Below, one piece after another: positions 31,701 to 39,479 of a DNA stretch of 64,000 nucleotides (the first letter of the stretch is position 1; the number at the start of each line of letters is the position of its first letter). Under the pieces are notes generated by a model. It saw only the letters and a program-made list of their open reading frames with translations, searched no databases and had not been told where the DNA came from. The DNA is taken from the NCBI RefSeq assembly GCF_027887165.1, contig NC_077235.1, positions 3,737,506-3,801,505 on the forward strand, in the 5' to 3' direction. The stretch is from Monodelphis domestica (lineage: Eukaryota > Chordata > Mammalia > Didelphimorphia > Didelphidae). The translations under genes were made by a program, and so were the position numbers.

Positions 31701-34182
31701 CTGCTGAAAAGTAGGGCCCAGGAAGCTCATTTGCTTTGTGCCCAACCTTAATCCCCAGGTGTCTAGGACTGTGGAGACACCGAGTGGACTCGTGCCCCGA
31801 AATCCCAAGAGTTTGCCTGTCATCCCATCAAGGCAAGGTGGCCGTGGCCAAATAGTCAACCCTCTTCTAGCCTGCCTCTTCTATCCCCCACAGGGCCTGG
31901 AGGCAGCTTGTTTGCTGCTTCCCTTCTTAGCCCTGACAGCCTAGTGAAGGAGCAGGTTCCATCAGCATTTAGAGATCCTCTGAGGCGGTGTGCCTAGCAC
32001 CATACCAGGGACCACAAAGCACAAAAGAGAAGAGCCTTTTTATTTTGTCCTTGAAGACTTAGTCAAGTCATTTAGGGGGTTGTTTTGAACACGCCCTCCT
32101 CTGTTGGGCAGAGTTCAGGCCGTCGGGGCATTCTAGGGTCTTGGGGCCCATGGACATGGTTTCTCATGCTGCTGCTACTGCTGCTGCTGCTGCCGCCGCC
32201 GCCGCCGCCGCCACCGCCACCACCCACCAGCACCTCTTTCCAACTCACCCTTATTCCTCCTTTGAATCTGCCTGTGCTTCGCTGAGAATTTCTCTCTCTC
32301 TGTCTCTGCACGCGTTTGCTCTTGGCCCTTTCTCTCTATTCTCAGTAAGATGGTCATCTGTCCTTTTCCTTTTTACTAGTGGACAAATGGGGCCCTGAGG
32401 AAGTGGCTTCTTGGCTGGACGCACTTGGTTTAGGGGAGTACAAAGACATTTTTACCCGCCATGAAATCCAGGGCTCAGAACTGATCCTGCTGGAGAGACG
32501 AGACTTGAAGGTATTCCTAATGTCCCTGTTTTCCAGAAATGGGGGCTTCCCTGTTGGCATCCATGCTGCCCACAAATGGCATGGCCCTGGCATGACCCTT
32601 TGGCCAGACTTGCCTTGCTTTACCTTTCCTTACTGAGATTTCTTAAGAACCACGAATCTTTGGCATTGGCCTCTTCCTTGGCTCTGTCATGGAAAGGGGA
32701 GAGTGATGTCAGCCCAGAGGACTTGGGGACCCCGAGAATCATCCCAAGCAAAGGCCTCTGTTCTCTGGGTGAAATTGCTTCCCACACCTTAGGGCAGGGT
32801 GGGGTTGGGGGGTGTGATCAGAGCTTCTACCCTTCTTATTATCAACGGCCTTCCCTCACGCCCAAGGAGTTTTCCTCTCCTGGCCTCTTATCTTCTTGTT
32901 CTTACAATGCTTTGTAGTGAGCTCTGAATTTCCATCTGTTTTTACCAGGTGGGCTCACTCACTAGGGGCGGCCATCCTTGGCTCCACTCTTGGCCTCACT
33001 CTGCATGGGAAACCTTTTCCACCCGAGGATCTCAATTAAGCATACTTTCTAGTGGCAAACACAGATGAGGAAACTAAGGGAACAGGGGGAGCCCCCAAGT
33101 CAGTGAGCAAGGCTAGAGCCCTTTCTAGGATGCAGGCTTCTCCTCTTGTCTTCCATGAGTCAAAGGCATGAGAACAAAGGAGCCTTTGCCCTAAAAACTC
33201 AGATGTGAGGTGGATCCTCAAACAGAAGTAAGTGGGGCTTGAAGGGCACACTCACTCTGGGCCTCCCTGCAGCCAAGCTGATGGCTGTGCAGAACGGAGG
33301 CCTACCCTAAGCCCAAAATGCCATGGGGCCTGGGACCAACTTGAATCAGTCTTCCTTTCGGGAAGAGTACAAAAACATTGTACCCGAGACAAGAAGGACA
33401 AGGCCTACTGAGCCAAGACTGTTGCCCCACCCAAGGACTCCTCATAGGCCCCTCCCTGGCCCCCTGCCCCAAACTGCCAACAGCTAGCATTCCCTCCACC
33501 ATAAATAGCAAACCTGCCTCTCACTCTTCTGTCAAGCACTGGAAGTCTTCCCCTCGATCATCTCCCCCTGGAAGATCATCTCTTCTGGCAGCCTCTTGCT
33601 TGCTACAGGGAGGGTTGAGCTAGGGTGCCCTTCCTGGAACTAGTTCTTCAGGGTGAGAAGTGGGTTCCTGTGATGGGTGGAACAGTGCTTTGTCAGTGCA
33701 GGGAAAGGAGCCGGGCAGCTGACCAGCCCTTCCCAAAGCAGGCTGGCTTCAGAACTCCACTCAGAATCCATTTCCACAACATGCACACTGAATTCACCCA
33801 CACACATACCTGTGGAAGCAGGATGCCCAGAAGAGGTGCTAATAGCATTCTTTAGCTCTTTGCCTTGGGAGCCCATTTGTAAAGCAGCCCAGGGATTTTC
33901 AAGGGTGGTAGCTGGAGAGTGGAAAAGGAGCCCTTTCTAGCAGGTGGCCTGCACGAGAGAGCTGGGCCTGAAGAGACTCCGATGGCTCAGGTGCTGCCAA
34001 CCGGGGAAGCCATAAGCTCCTCAGTGTCTGCTCTAGCCCAAGTGATTACGCAATCTCATTAGACAAGCTAACTTCTTTCTTTTCTGACTCCCCCCCCCCC
34101 CATAAAGGATTTAGGAATTAGAAAGGTTGGCCACGTGAAGAAGATCCTTCAAGGAATCAAAGACATCAGCCACAATCTATGA
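5514..34182 (+). CDS. DGKK: Diacylglycerol kinase kappa (type II DGK), 3' portion, 18 exons
   Basis: The enzyme phosphorylates diacylglycerol to phosphatidic acid at membranes. Eighteen exons (5514-5676, 6720-6828, 7423-7562, 8124-8181, 10874-11156, 13001-13100, 14518-14625, 17521-17617, 19176-19283, 19955-20068, 20453-20587, 21206-21369, 24671-24791, 25498-25584, 27758-27880, 29592-29697, 32380-32510, 34108-34182) join in one open frame of 740 codons including the TGA, all with GT-AG borders. Order: DAGK catalytic domain with [10 protein letters not shown] and [15 protein letters not shown], acidic linker, accessory domain, helical C-terminal region, SAM domain. The N-terminal part (PH and C1 domains in this family) lies left of the window. 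The type II class is certain. Kappa rather than delta or eta is inferred from the C-terminal exons ([18 protein letters not shown]) and the convergent CCNB3 neighbour. A SAM domain is unexpected for kappa. Confidence 0.9.
5905..6050 (+). repeat. MIR/CORE-SINE-like fragment
   Basis: ttggacagatgaggacactg followed by aggcccagagaagggg is the core-type phrase of mammalian CORE-SINEs. Located in the intron after the first DGKK exon. Confidence 0.5.
6720..6828 (+). CDS. DGKK: DGKK exon 2: glycine-rich ATP site
   Basis: This exon encodes [20 protein letters not shown] followed by [16 protein letters not shown]. The [10 protein letters not shown] loop is the invariant phosphate-binding motif of DAG kinases, in which the second glycine is essential in other members. 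The first base completes a Gly codon from exon 1. The donor is gtgagc at 6829. Confidence 0.95.
7223..7271. repeat. (ATCC)n microsatellite
   Basis: About twelve copies of a 4-bp unit in the intron before the exon at 7423. Confidence 0.95.
7423..7562 (+). CDS. DGKK: DGKK exon 3: catalytic core
   Basis: This exon encodes [20 protein letters not shown] and continues [26 protein letters not shown] plus two bases of an Arg codon. GTGNDLAR is a hallmark of the DAGK catalytic domain. The acceptor is ctgctgcag, the donor gtatac at 7563. Confidence 0.95.
8124..8181 (+). CDS. DGKK: DGKK exon 4: end of the first catalytic segment
   Basis: A short 58-nt exon encoding [25 protein letters not shown] is conserved in the delta, eta and kappa isoforms. 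It ends in phase 0 with donor gtgaga at 8182. In the human type II genes the next coding block is a helical linker segment. Here I find none before the exon at 10874, which starts in the same phase. Confidence 0.88.
9480..10200 (+). repeat. L3/CR1-like LINE, 3' end
   Basis: Degenerate ORF2 end and 3' UTR: the order of cacaaagggtaaatgttaag, ttgggctgcattaagaaggg, gagcactgtgctcagttctg, cttgaagtcttcaagcagag-like text and gagattctgtgat follows CR1/L3 elements. It accounts for the 126-codon frame at 9602-9982. Confidence 0.7.
10714..10769. repeat. (CT)n microsatellite
   Basis: About 28 CT units roughly 105 bp upstream of the acceptor of the exon at 10874. It adds to the polypyrimidine context. Confidence 0.95.
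10874..11156 (+). CDS. DGKK: DGKK exon 5: acidic linker between catalytic and accessory domains
   Basis: The frame opens [20 protein letters not shown], passes an acidic low-complexity stretch ([12 protein letters not shown]) and ends [20 protein letters not shown]. That last helix is conserved among type II DGKs. It follows a CT microsatellite at 10714-10769 that lengthens the polypyrimidine region. The donor is gtaagg at 11157, phase 1. Confidence 0.9.
11157..13000. other. DGKK intron without recognisable gene or full repeat
   Basis: 1.8 kb between the exons at 11156 and 13001. The 347-codon minus frame crossing its left end is antisense to a DGKK exon and the CT tract. I see nothing else to annotate. 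Confidence 0.4.
13001..13100 (+). CDS. DGKK: DGKK exon 6: serine-rich linker
   Basis: The exon fits phase 1 to phase 2 and reads [20 protein letters not shown] then [13 protein letters not shown]. The RRDT(V)SS segment resembles a basophilic kinase site, which is inference only. The acceptor ctttggccag ends at 13000. The donor gtaagt begins at 13101. Confidence 0.85.
13590..13740 (+). repeat. MIR/CORE-SINE-like fragment
   Basis: Text such as ttacaaatggggtaactgag, then gacttgccacaggccacaca and attagagttcaaactcaggt, is CORE-SINE-like. Degraded copy in a DGKK intron. Confidence 0.6.
14080..14245 (+). repeat. MIR-like fragment
   Basis: It begins gagctggaagggacctta and continues to gggtagccaggattgggg, a pattern common to antisense MIR-type elements. 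A similar start recurs near 15085 and 19030. Confidence 0.5.
14518..14625 (+). CDS. DGKK: DGKK exon 7: start of accessory domain
   Basis: This exon encodes [20 protein letters not shown] followed by [15 protein letters not shown]. The block [16 protein letters not shown] is nearly invariant across type II DGKs and opens the DAGK accessory domain. Acceptor attttag, donor gtatgt at 14626. Confidence 0.96.
14626..17520. other. DGKK intron, no gene seen
   Basis: 2.9 kb of unique-looking intron with scattered MIR-type phrases. Open frames on both strands here lack splice context and family resemblance. Confidence 0.4.
17521..17617 (+). CDS. DGKK: DGKK exon 8: accessory domain
   Basis: The exon reads [20 protein letters not shown] then [12 protein letters not shown]. 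It has a tandem acceptor (tagcag, ending at 17520 or 17523), so one Ser codon is optional. The longer form matches the length of relatives. The donor is gtcagt at 17618. Confidence 0.94.
18253..18738 (+). mobile_element. Non-autonomous hAT element, copy 1 (486 bp)
   Basis: The ends are inverted repeats: CAGTGATGGCAAA at the left and its reverse complement at the right (tttgccatcactg). They are flanked by 8-bp direct repeats ttttagat / ctctagat, close to the hAT target consensus nTCTAGAn. No transposase. Located in the intron between exons 8 and 9 of the DGKK part. Shares its interior with the copy at 61226. Confidence 0.85.
19176..19283 (+). CDS. DGKK: DGKK exon 9: accessory domain
   Basis: This exon encodes [20 protein letters not shown] and [38 protein letters not shown] is a strong family signature. 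[10 protein letters not shown] matches human kappa better than delta, which has GGTNFWGG. Phase 0 on both sides. Confidence 0.96.
19955..20068 (+). CDS. DGKK: DGKK exon 10: accessory domain
   Basis: This exon encodes [20 protein letters not shown] and [18 protein letters not shown]. The pattern [27 protein letters not shown] is conserved in the subfamily. The acceptor is ccctacag, the donor gtagat at 20069. Confidence 0.96.
20453..20587 (+). CDS. DGKK: DGKK exon 11: end of accessory domain
   Basis: The exon reads [40 protein letters not shown] and LTRDR. [15 protein letters not shown] is the typical end of the DAG-kinase fold. It is 45 codons, phase 0 on both sides. Confidence 0.96.
21206..21369 (+). 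CDS. DGKK: DGKK exon 12: C-terminal helical region
   Basis: It begins [16 protein letters not shown], conserved with delta and eta, and continues through [20 protein letters not shown] to DILITR. In human kappa the same stretch is SDEEYAQMQHLARLAENLI-like, so the register is clear. The donor gtgaat at 21370 is a weaker site. Confidence 0.92.
21370..24670. other. DGKK intron, 3.3 kb
   Basis: No exon found. It includes an imperfect 76-bp tandem duplication at 23431-23580. The rest looks unique or too degraded to name. Confidence 0.4.
23431..23580 (+). repeat. Tandem duplication, 76-bp period
   Basis: Two units starting aatcgggggaacctttgg (23431) and aatcgggggaccctttgg (23507) share about three quarters of their bases. 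Family unknown. The proline-tRNA-like G-rich text suggests nothing specific. Confidence 0.65.
24671..24791 (+). CDS. DGKK: DGKK exon 13: C-terminal helical region
   Basis: This exon encodes [20 protein letters not shown] followed by [20 protein letters not shown]. EQELAHxVN is shared with delta and eta. The acceptor ttggttgcag ends at 24670. The donor gtaagg begins at 24792. Confidence 0.92.
25498..25584 (+). CDS. DGKK: DGKK exon 14: kappa-like segment
   Basis: The exon reads [20 protein letters not shown] then ARAYVEGKL. The pattern LSRNxAVxVxxSxKxLY matches human kappa and differs from delta and eta at the same place. This is one of the main reasons for the kappa assignment. Phase 0 on both sides. 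Confidence 0.9.
27758..27880 (+). CDS. DGKK: DGKK exon 15: C-terminal helical region
   Basis: This exon encodes [20 protein letters not shown] followed by [20 protein letters not shown] and E. SEIxWxxP is kappa-like, while the start QLDxP is delta-like, as expected of a slowly evolving ortholog. A tandem acceptor (acagcag) makes the first Gln optional. Donor gtgagt at 27881. Confidence 0.9.
29592..29697 (+). CDS. DGKK: DGKK exon 16: basic segment before SAM
   Basis: The exon reads [20 protein letters not shown] then [15 protein letters not shown]. The SFRLRLNI...KK core matches SLRLKIKF...KKK near the human kappa C terminus. Human kappa then continues into a tail with no SAM, whereas here the exon splices (gtaacc at 29698, phase 1) to a SAM exon. 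Confidence 0.88.
29698..32379. other. DGKK intron before SAM exon
   Basis: 2.7 kb with G and C runs and a triplet repeat near its 3' end. No coding exon recognised between the exons at 29697 and 32380. Confidence 0.4.
32166..32224. repeat. (CTG)n/(CCG)n compound triplet repeat
   Basis: Several CTG units run into about eight CCG units and then CCACC-type units, about 155 bp upstream of the first SAM exon. Triplet repeats of these types can be unstable. Confidence 0.9.
32380..32510 (+). CDS. DGKK: DGKK exon 17: SAM domain, helices 1-4
   Basis: The exon reads [20 protein letters not shown] then [20 protein letters not shown] and RDLK. This is a clear sterile alpha motif, close to the SAM of DGK delta and eta ([27 protein letters not shown]). 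SAM domains of those isoforms mediate oligomerisation. The reading frame and GT-AG borders are intact. Confidence 0.93.
34108..34182 (+). CDS. DGKK: DGKK exon 18: SAM helix 5 and stop
   Basis: This exon encodes [20 protein letters not shown] then SHNL and TGA at 34180-34182. It completes the SAM fold (RRDLKDLGxxKVGHxKxIL in delta and eta). The protein ends four residues past the helix, with no PDZ-ligand-like tail. The acceptor follows a run of ten C bases. Confidence 0.93.
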   Translation, partial: DLGIRKVGHVKKILQGIKDISHNL

Positions 34183-34889
34183 AATGCTGCAGGAGGAGAG
34201 CCCTACAGCTCGGGACTCCTGACAAGAAGCCACCTCATGGTGGAATAACAATAACAACACCGGATGTGACAACTATGACTAGGACTAGGACGACAACAAC
34301 GATGCCGACTCTAAACCGACTGATCGCAGACTCAATTATCCCGGACAGACATGGACCCTGCTCATTAGGGCCGTCAGACAATGCTTTCCACTAATCTGAC
34401 TTTCTTGACTTTGACTTTATCAGGTTTCCTTAGAGGTTTACATTTCCACATTGGCCAAAGATTGTTGGATAGAGTTGTTCTTCAGTTCTCCCTCTCTGTG
34501 TTTCCTGACTGGCTTCTGTTAAATGAGTTAAGCTTCTGTATATGCCTGGGATCTAGAAGAATGGCCTTCTTTGGGCACTTGGGAGCTGGTGTTTTCTCTG
34601 ATGGGTCAGTCACCTGACTGATTTTGTGACTTGGAATGTCTTAGTGTTTCCCTTTGGAAGAAGGTGAGAGAAGAGGCTTTGTGCCATGGAAGATGGGAAC
34701 TAGGTCCTAGGGGCTTCTCTCCTAGCCTTAATTACGTGGCTGTATCCTTTATTGTCCCCGAGTTGAGCCCCCATCCGTGGCCTATGCTTAAGTGTGCTAC
34801 CTTGACCCCCTGGAGACTTACCATGCATGTTAAAAACTAGGCTTTTCTTATAGATGTGGCTTGCAAACTCTGCAAGTAGCCTCTGCTGC

Positions 34890-34891
<2 letters not shown>

Positions 34892-34930
<39 letters not shown>

Positions 34931-34975
34931 CATGCGCGCACGCACGCACACACACATACGCGCGTGCGTGCACTA
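34892..34975 (+). repeat. (TG)n(CG)n(CA)n alternating purine-pyrimidine hairpin
   Basis: About 80 bp of alternating purine/pyrimidine, centred on catg at 34931-34934. The TG arm pairs with the CA arm through a CG core: about 24 pairs with one mismatch and two G-T pairs. It lies in the predicted DGKK 3' UTR. Confidence 0.9.
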
Positions 34976-35282
34976 GGCCAGGAGTGGGATGGGTGGGAGG
35001 GAAAATGGGAAGGGGATATGTATGTGTCTGTGTCTGTGTGCATGCTTGTGAATAGCTTTCATCAGGTACCCAATGGGCCACGTAAGAGTCCAGTCCTGAT
35101 TTCAGGTGAATGGCCCACTCTGCCCACTGCTGCTCACCACTAGTAACTTGATGGAGTCTCCAGAACCTGTAAGAACCCCCGCTGCCTTGACCCAAGCTTG
35201 CATGCTGTCCGCCAGTGCTTTGCTTGCATTCTGGCTGGGTTTTCGAGCCAAAAGTCATTCACCCTTGTGCTGCTGTATAGAT

Positions 35283-35286
<4 letters not shown>

Positions 35287-35344
<58 letters not shown>

Positions 35345-35357
35345 GACAGAGAGAGAC

Positions 35358-35392
<35 letters not shown>

Positions 35393-35445
35393 CAGAGACA
35401 GAGAGAGAGATAGAGAGAGAGACAGAGATAGAGACAGAGAGAGAC

Positions 35446-35508
<63 letters not shown>
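35287..35508 (+). repeat. (GA)n tract with GACA interruptions
   Basis: About 220 bp of purine repeat within the predicted DGKK 3' UTR, with interspersed gacaga units. It accounts for the long Arg/Glu and Ser/Leu open frames on the two strands. Confidence 0.95.
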
Positions 35509-35511
<3 letters not shown>

Positions 35512-36712
35512 AAAGCAAGCAAATGGAGAGATGTATATATTTTTGTAAGAACTGAAGATACAACTCGGTATCTAAGGCTCCTGATAAAGTTCTTCTGTAA
35601 CTTACTGCCATGCCCAGGACTCTCAGACTTCTGGGCATCTCCACCCATGTTCTTTACTTCTGACAAAGCTACGGGGTCTGATCTGTCCTAGTGGAGCCTT
35701 CAAAGCCACCATTGAGGCTAAGGCTGACTGATGTCCAGGCTGCTTCTGTTCCCCTCCTAATCCTAAACCAGGCCCTGGAAAGGGGAACAGAAAGGTCAAA
35801 GCTATTTGCTCTGGACTGTGTACATCATTAGGACCTGCTTCCTCCTCACACCTTCTCCTTCCTTTCCCTCTACTTCTACTCCACCTCCTTTGCTCCTCCT
35901 CCCTCCCCCTTCCCCTTCTCTTTCTTTCCCCTCCTCTCCAAGCAACAGGCCTTGAAGTCTGGGATCCAGGAACTCTGGGGTCTCTACCCTCAAGGCTAGG
36001 TTATGCTTATAGCCTGGGGACCATCCAGGGCAACCAGTTCTGAATTTTCTGGACTAGCTGACTGGATGGTCCCAGACCCAGCAGAGAGTTTCCAGTCTGT
36101 TTCCCTCTTCCTGAGACAAGGCTGTCAGAGCTAGGCTTCACAGCAGAAAGAGGCTGTTAGAGCAGCTCCTCTGCAGCCCAGGGGGCTACTGCTTTGGAGT
36201 TCGAGGTCACCCAACAACAACAGGTGACTCAAAGCTTCCTTGGGTGGGTACCTCTCTACCTTCTAGTGAAAAACAAGAACAAAACACAAATCCCAGTTGT
36301 TCCCAACCCTAAATTTGCTTGGGATTTTGTTGTTTGAAAGGCCTGTTGAAACGCAGGCATATCTGGCCGGGCCCAGCATCTAAAGGGGAGATGCCCCAGG
36401 GCCCTAGGAGCCAAGCCCTTGAATGCCTACAGACAAATTTCTTTCCCCTCTGCCCCAAAACCAATCAAGCCCTTGGCTGGGAGCTAGAAAGATGGCCTCT
36501 CCACACTGCAAGACGAAGGCGGAGCTCTTCCCTGGGTCTCTCCTGTGGCTGGATCATTGGGGTACATCAGATCAGAATCCTGGTCCTGGATGCTTTTCCA
36601 ACCTGAAAATGGGGAGCTCAAAACTGCAAAGGGGGGGCAAAGCCCCTGATGCCGTCTTGTCTAATTGTGATGCCAAAAATAGCTCTAGCCATAAATCTAA
36701 AGAAGAAAGTAT

Positions 36713-36720
36713 TGTAAATA
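36713..36720 (+). promoter_or_regulatory. Pumilio response element in DGKK 3' UTR
   Basis: TGTAAATA matches the PUM consensus UGUANAUA exactly and lies just before an AU-rich stretch (attttatttaag). Function is inferred only from the motif and its place in the predicted 3' UTR. Confidence 0.4.
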
Positions 36721-37987
36721 GATGAAAGAAAATATTTAAAATTTTATTTAAGCACCTACAGCATTAATTTATTTGTCCCCGGGATGAGCTATCTCGGAGA
36801 CTTCTGCTTTGACTGCCCCCCCCTCTCTCCTAGGCTCCTCTGGGGCTAAAAGCCCTTTCCCTCATCAATGCCCCACTGTCCCGTGTTCCCCTGCACGGGC
36901 ATAGACTGGGGATGCCCATTGATCTTGGGAGTCTAGGCAGGGTTGGGATTCTTTTGTTGCTTCCCCCCAATGGTGGCTCCTTTTCATTTTGTTAAGATTG
37001 CTAATATATCGATGCTAAGCTATGTGCTGTGCTGTTGTTGATCTGACCAGTACCCACACCCCCAAACCCTTGGCCCTCCCCAATCCCCATCTCTTCCTTC
37101 CCTGAATCAGAACGGAGCTGGCCTGGCTTGCAGGCCAAGCACAGAGTGAGCCTTGTGCTAAGTGGGGAGGAAAGGGGGAAGGAGGGTCCTGAGCAGGTGC
37201 TGCTTGCTAGCTCAGTTTCCATTGTGTTTCCCTCCTGCCCTGATTCCCAGCCAGCCCTCCTGGCAAGCTCAGGGTGCCAAGGAAAGGGACCTGCTGAGCA
37301 CCGGCTCTGCCTGGACCAGCCCAGTGCTTGGAACAAAGCAAGATCAGCTCCCTCCTTCACAGGGGCTGCCCTCGGGCCCCAGGAGTGATTTCGCCCCACA
37401 GGGGCCTCGCTGAAGCAGTGCTGTAATATAGTTGCTTGGGCAATGGGACCAGGCCCTTACCATTCATCTCCATCTCCATCACCTTCAGAGACATCATTTC
37501 AGGCAAATAAGGGGTAGGTTGCTTCTTTGGGTGATTGTTCCTGGGTAGTCTCGAAGCTGCTCTCAACAGTGTCAAAGGACAGATAGTCTTGAACTACTTT
37601 ATAGGATGGGAGTTGGGGGGGGGCGGCGTCATCTGCAGATGACCGAAACTTGCAGAGGTCCAATTTTTCCTCTAAGCTTAGAGGGAAAAAGAGATTGGGC
37701 AGAGATTAAGGAGCCGAGGGTTTCTATAATGTTCCCTCCTGGTAGTTGTCATCAGATGTGGGCTCAGCAAGTGGTGAGAGCAGAGGCCAAGGAGAAAGGC
37801 TAGGAAAAGCCTCTGCCAAGTGTCTCTGGCTGCCTCCGTCTGGGCACCAGGGACCCCGGACAAGGAGCCAAAGAGCAGCTGCTGGCTTCATGCAGTAAGC
37901 TTAGAAAGGCCAGGCCTACCCACCGGCCCTGGGGGAGTGAGTGCTATTGACCACTCCATAGTATATAGGAAAAGTCAAGTTGGGAAA

Positions 37988-37993
37988 AATAAA
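37988..37993 (+). terminator. Proximal poly(A) signal AATAAA, DGKK
   Basis: A canonical AATAAA in the DGKK 3' UTR, about 380 bp before the distal one. A second lies at 38274-38279. Either could give a shorter 3' UTR. Confidence 0.4.
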
Positions 37994-38369
37994 GATCAGA
38001 ACTATGGGATGAAATGGAACTGAACTGTGATCACCTGCCTACCCCGATCCGCGTCCTTCCCTAAGATCTGCTGTGCTTAATGTACTCGGTGAAATTGCGA
38101 TTGTTCCTCTGTATTTGTCTGCTGATTGTAATCTCCTGTTGGTTTCTGTTGTGTTTGGGGGGTTTTTGTTCGTTTGCTTGTTTCTTTTTGAAGGCTCCTG
38201 TTCAGCAGCAGAGCCCGGACTGGAGGGAGGAAGCTGGATGGTGAAGTGGCAAAGAGAATAATACCAAAAGCAAAATAAAAATAAGTCCACAAATCCGCAC
38301 CAGCCCCTCCTCCCCGATGTAACATCAGTCCAGAGTTTAAACAAAGTTGCGCTTGTGTTTCAGGCCACT

Positions 38370-38375
38370 AATAAA
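38370..38375 (+). terminator. Distal poly(A) signal AATAAA, DGKK
   Basis: AATAAA is followed by a T/G-containing stretch (cttgtgagttatttcagggg-like), a plausible downstream element. It is the last signal before the sequence loses UTR character. Confidence 0.55.
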
Positions 38376-38395
38376 TGGTTGAACATGTAGTCTCA

Positions 38396-39475
38396 GGCTC
38401 CTTGTGAGTTATTTCAGGGGTGATGGGTTGTGGATTCCAAGCTCCTATGAATAAGTGGGGCAGGCTGTCCCTTCTCCAGGCCTTGGCCTAACTGAATATG
38501 ATGCCGGTTGCTCCTCACTGCTGCTGTACCCAGGGCTGCTCTGATGAAAATCACTCTAAGTGGGGACTGCTTTGTAAAAAGTATTTACAATCTGAATACT
38601 TTTGGGCTCAGATGGCTGCCATCTCTGGCTATAAACCACCTGACACAGTGAGCATCTCTGCTAGTGTATATACTACCCCAAGCCCCCATGGACACTACCC
38701 CCACTAGCTTGCATCTCCCGGCCTTCATACTTATTCAGTTTGGCTTCCTTGTTAGTCTTCTCCTTCACATCTTTAGTTTGTAGATGTTTAGTTTGGTTTC
38801 GTATCCATGGTGAATTGTTGAACTTTGCCATCCTTTTCATGGAAGTCACTGAATCCAGTATCTTACTTCCTCTCTTTACCGTTCCTGACCCCTATCATCC
38901 TGTCTCTGTAGCTACATGCCCCTAGAGTGTCTTCTCCCTTTTTTATGTGAGATGGGCTACAGTCTTGGAAAACAGGGCTCTTGCTCAGAGGTCATCTCCT
39001 AGGGTGCCCATCCCCTCCAAGGAAATTTGTCATGAGGCTGGCTTTTCCCTTCTACAGAATAAGACCGGCCTTCCATATCCCTCTACTGCTCTTCCTCATC
39101 TTCCGCAGAGTCTGATTGTCCTCTTCAAGAGACCAAAGAAATCTCTGTTCCTTCTCCATTCATATCCAAGCCATGTTGAGAAACAACTCCAGATCCCTTC
39201 TCTCTCACGTCCTACAAGCACAAGAGAACTAATTCTGGTGCTCTGGGAAATAAATGATTCCCAAGAAGAGACTTTCTTGTCCATCTCTCTTAGATCCTTT
39301 TGTTGAAAATCCAGCTTTTTTTCCAACTCTGATGATTGGGCTCAGCATGCAAAAGGCTTCTTTTGGGATACTTACCTCCCTCCTTTACATTACACAGTAG
39401 TAATGACTCTTTAATCACTGCTGAAAGGAAGTCGAAAGTTCACAGGATTCGGGCCCAAGACTATAAAAAGAGCCA
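38396..39475. other. Intergenic gap between convergent DGKK and CCNB3
   Basis: About 1.1 kb without a recognisable gene. A 119-codon open frame at 38947-39306 (+) has no family resemblance and no splice context. I see no clear full-length repeat here. Confidence 0.5.
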
Positions 39476-39479
39476 GGGT

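Larger units (their letters stand above)
34183..38395 (+). other. DGKK: DGKK 3' UTR (predicted)
   Basis: From the TGA to the last good poly(A) signal there is no splice-like or coding signal and few interspersed repeats, as expected of a long neuronal-type 3' UTR. It contains a TG/CG/CA hairpin repeat, a GA tract, a Pumilio-type site and an AU-rich patch near 36720-36775. Its extent is inferred from poly(A) signals, not from transcripts. Confidence 0.6.

Noticed and set aside
5514..34182. Assignment to DGKD or DGKH because of the SAM domain
   Set aside because: The convergent CCNB3 neighbour and the kappa-like exons 14-16 favour DGKK. The SAM is better read as an ancestral feature. It remains the main alternative.
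35106..35691. Arg/Glu- and Ser/Leu-repeat open frames of 120-149 codons
   Set aside because: They are produced by the GA microsatellite in the DGKK 3' UTR.
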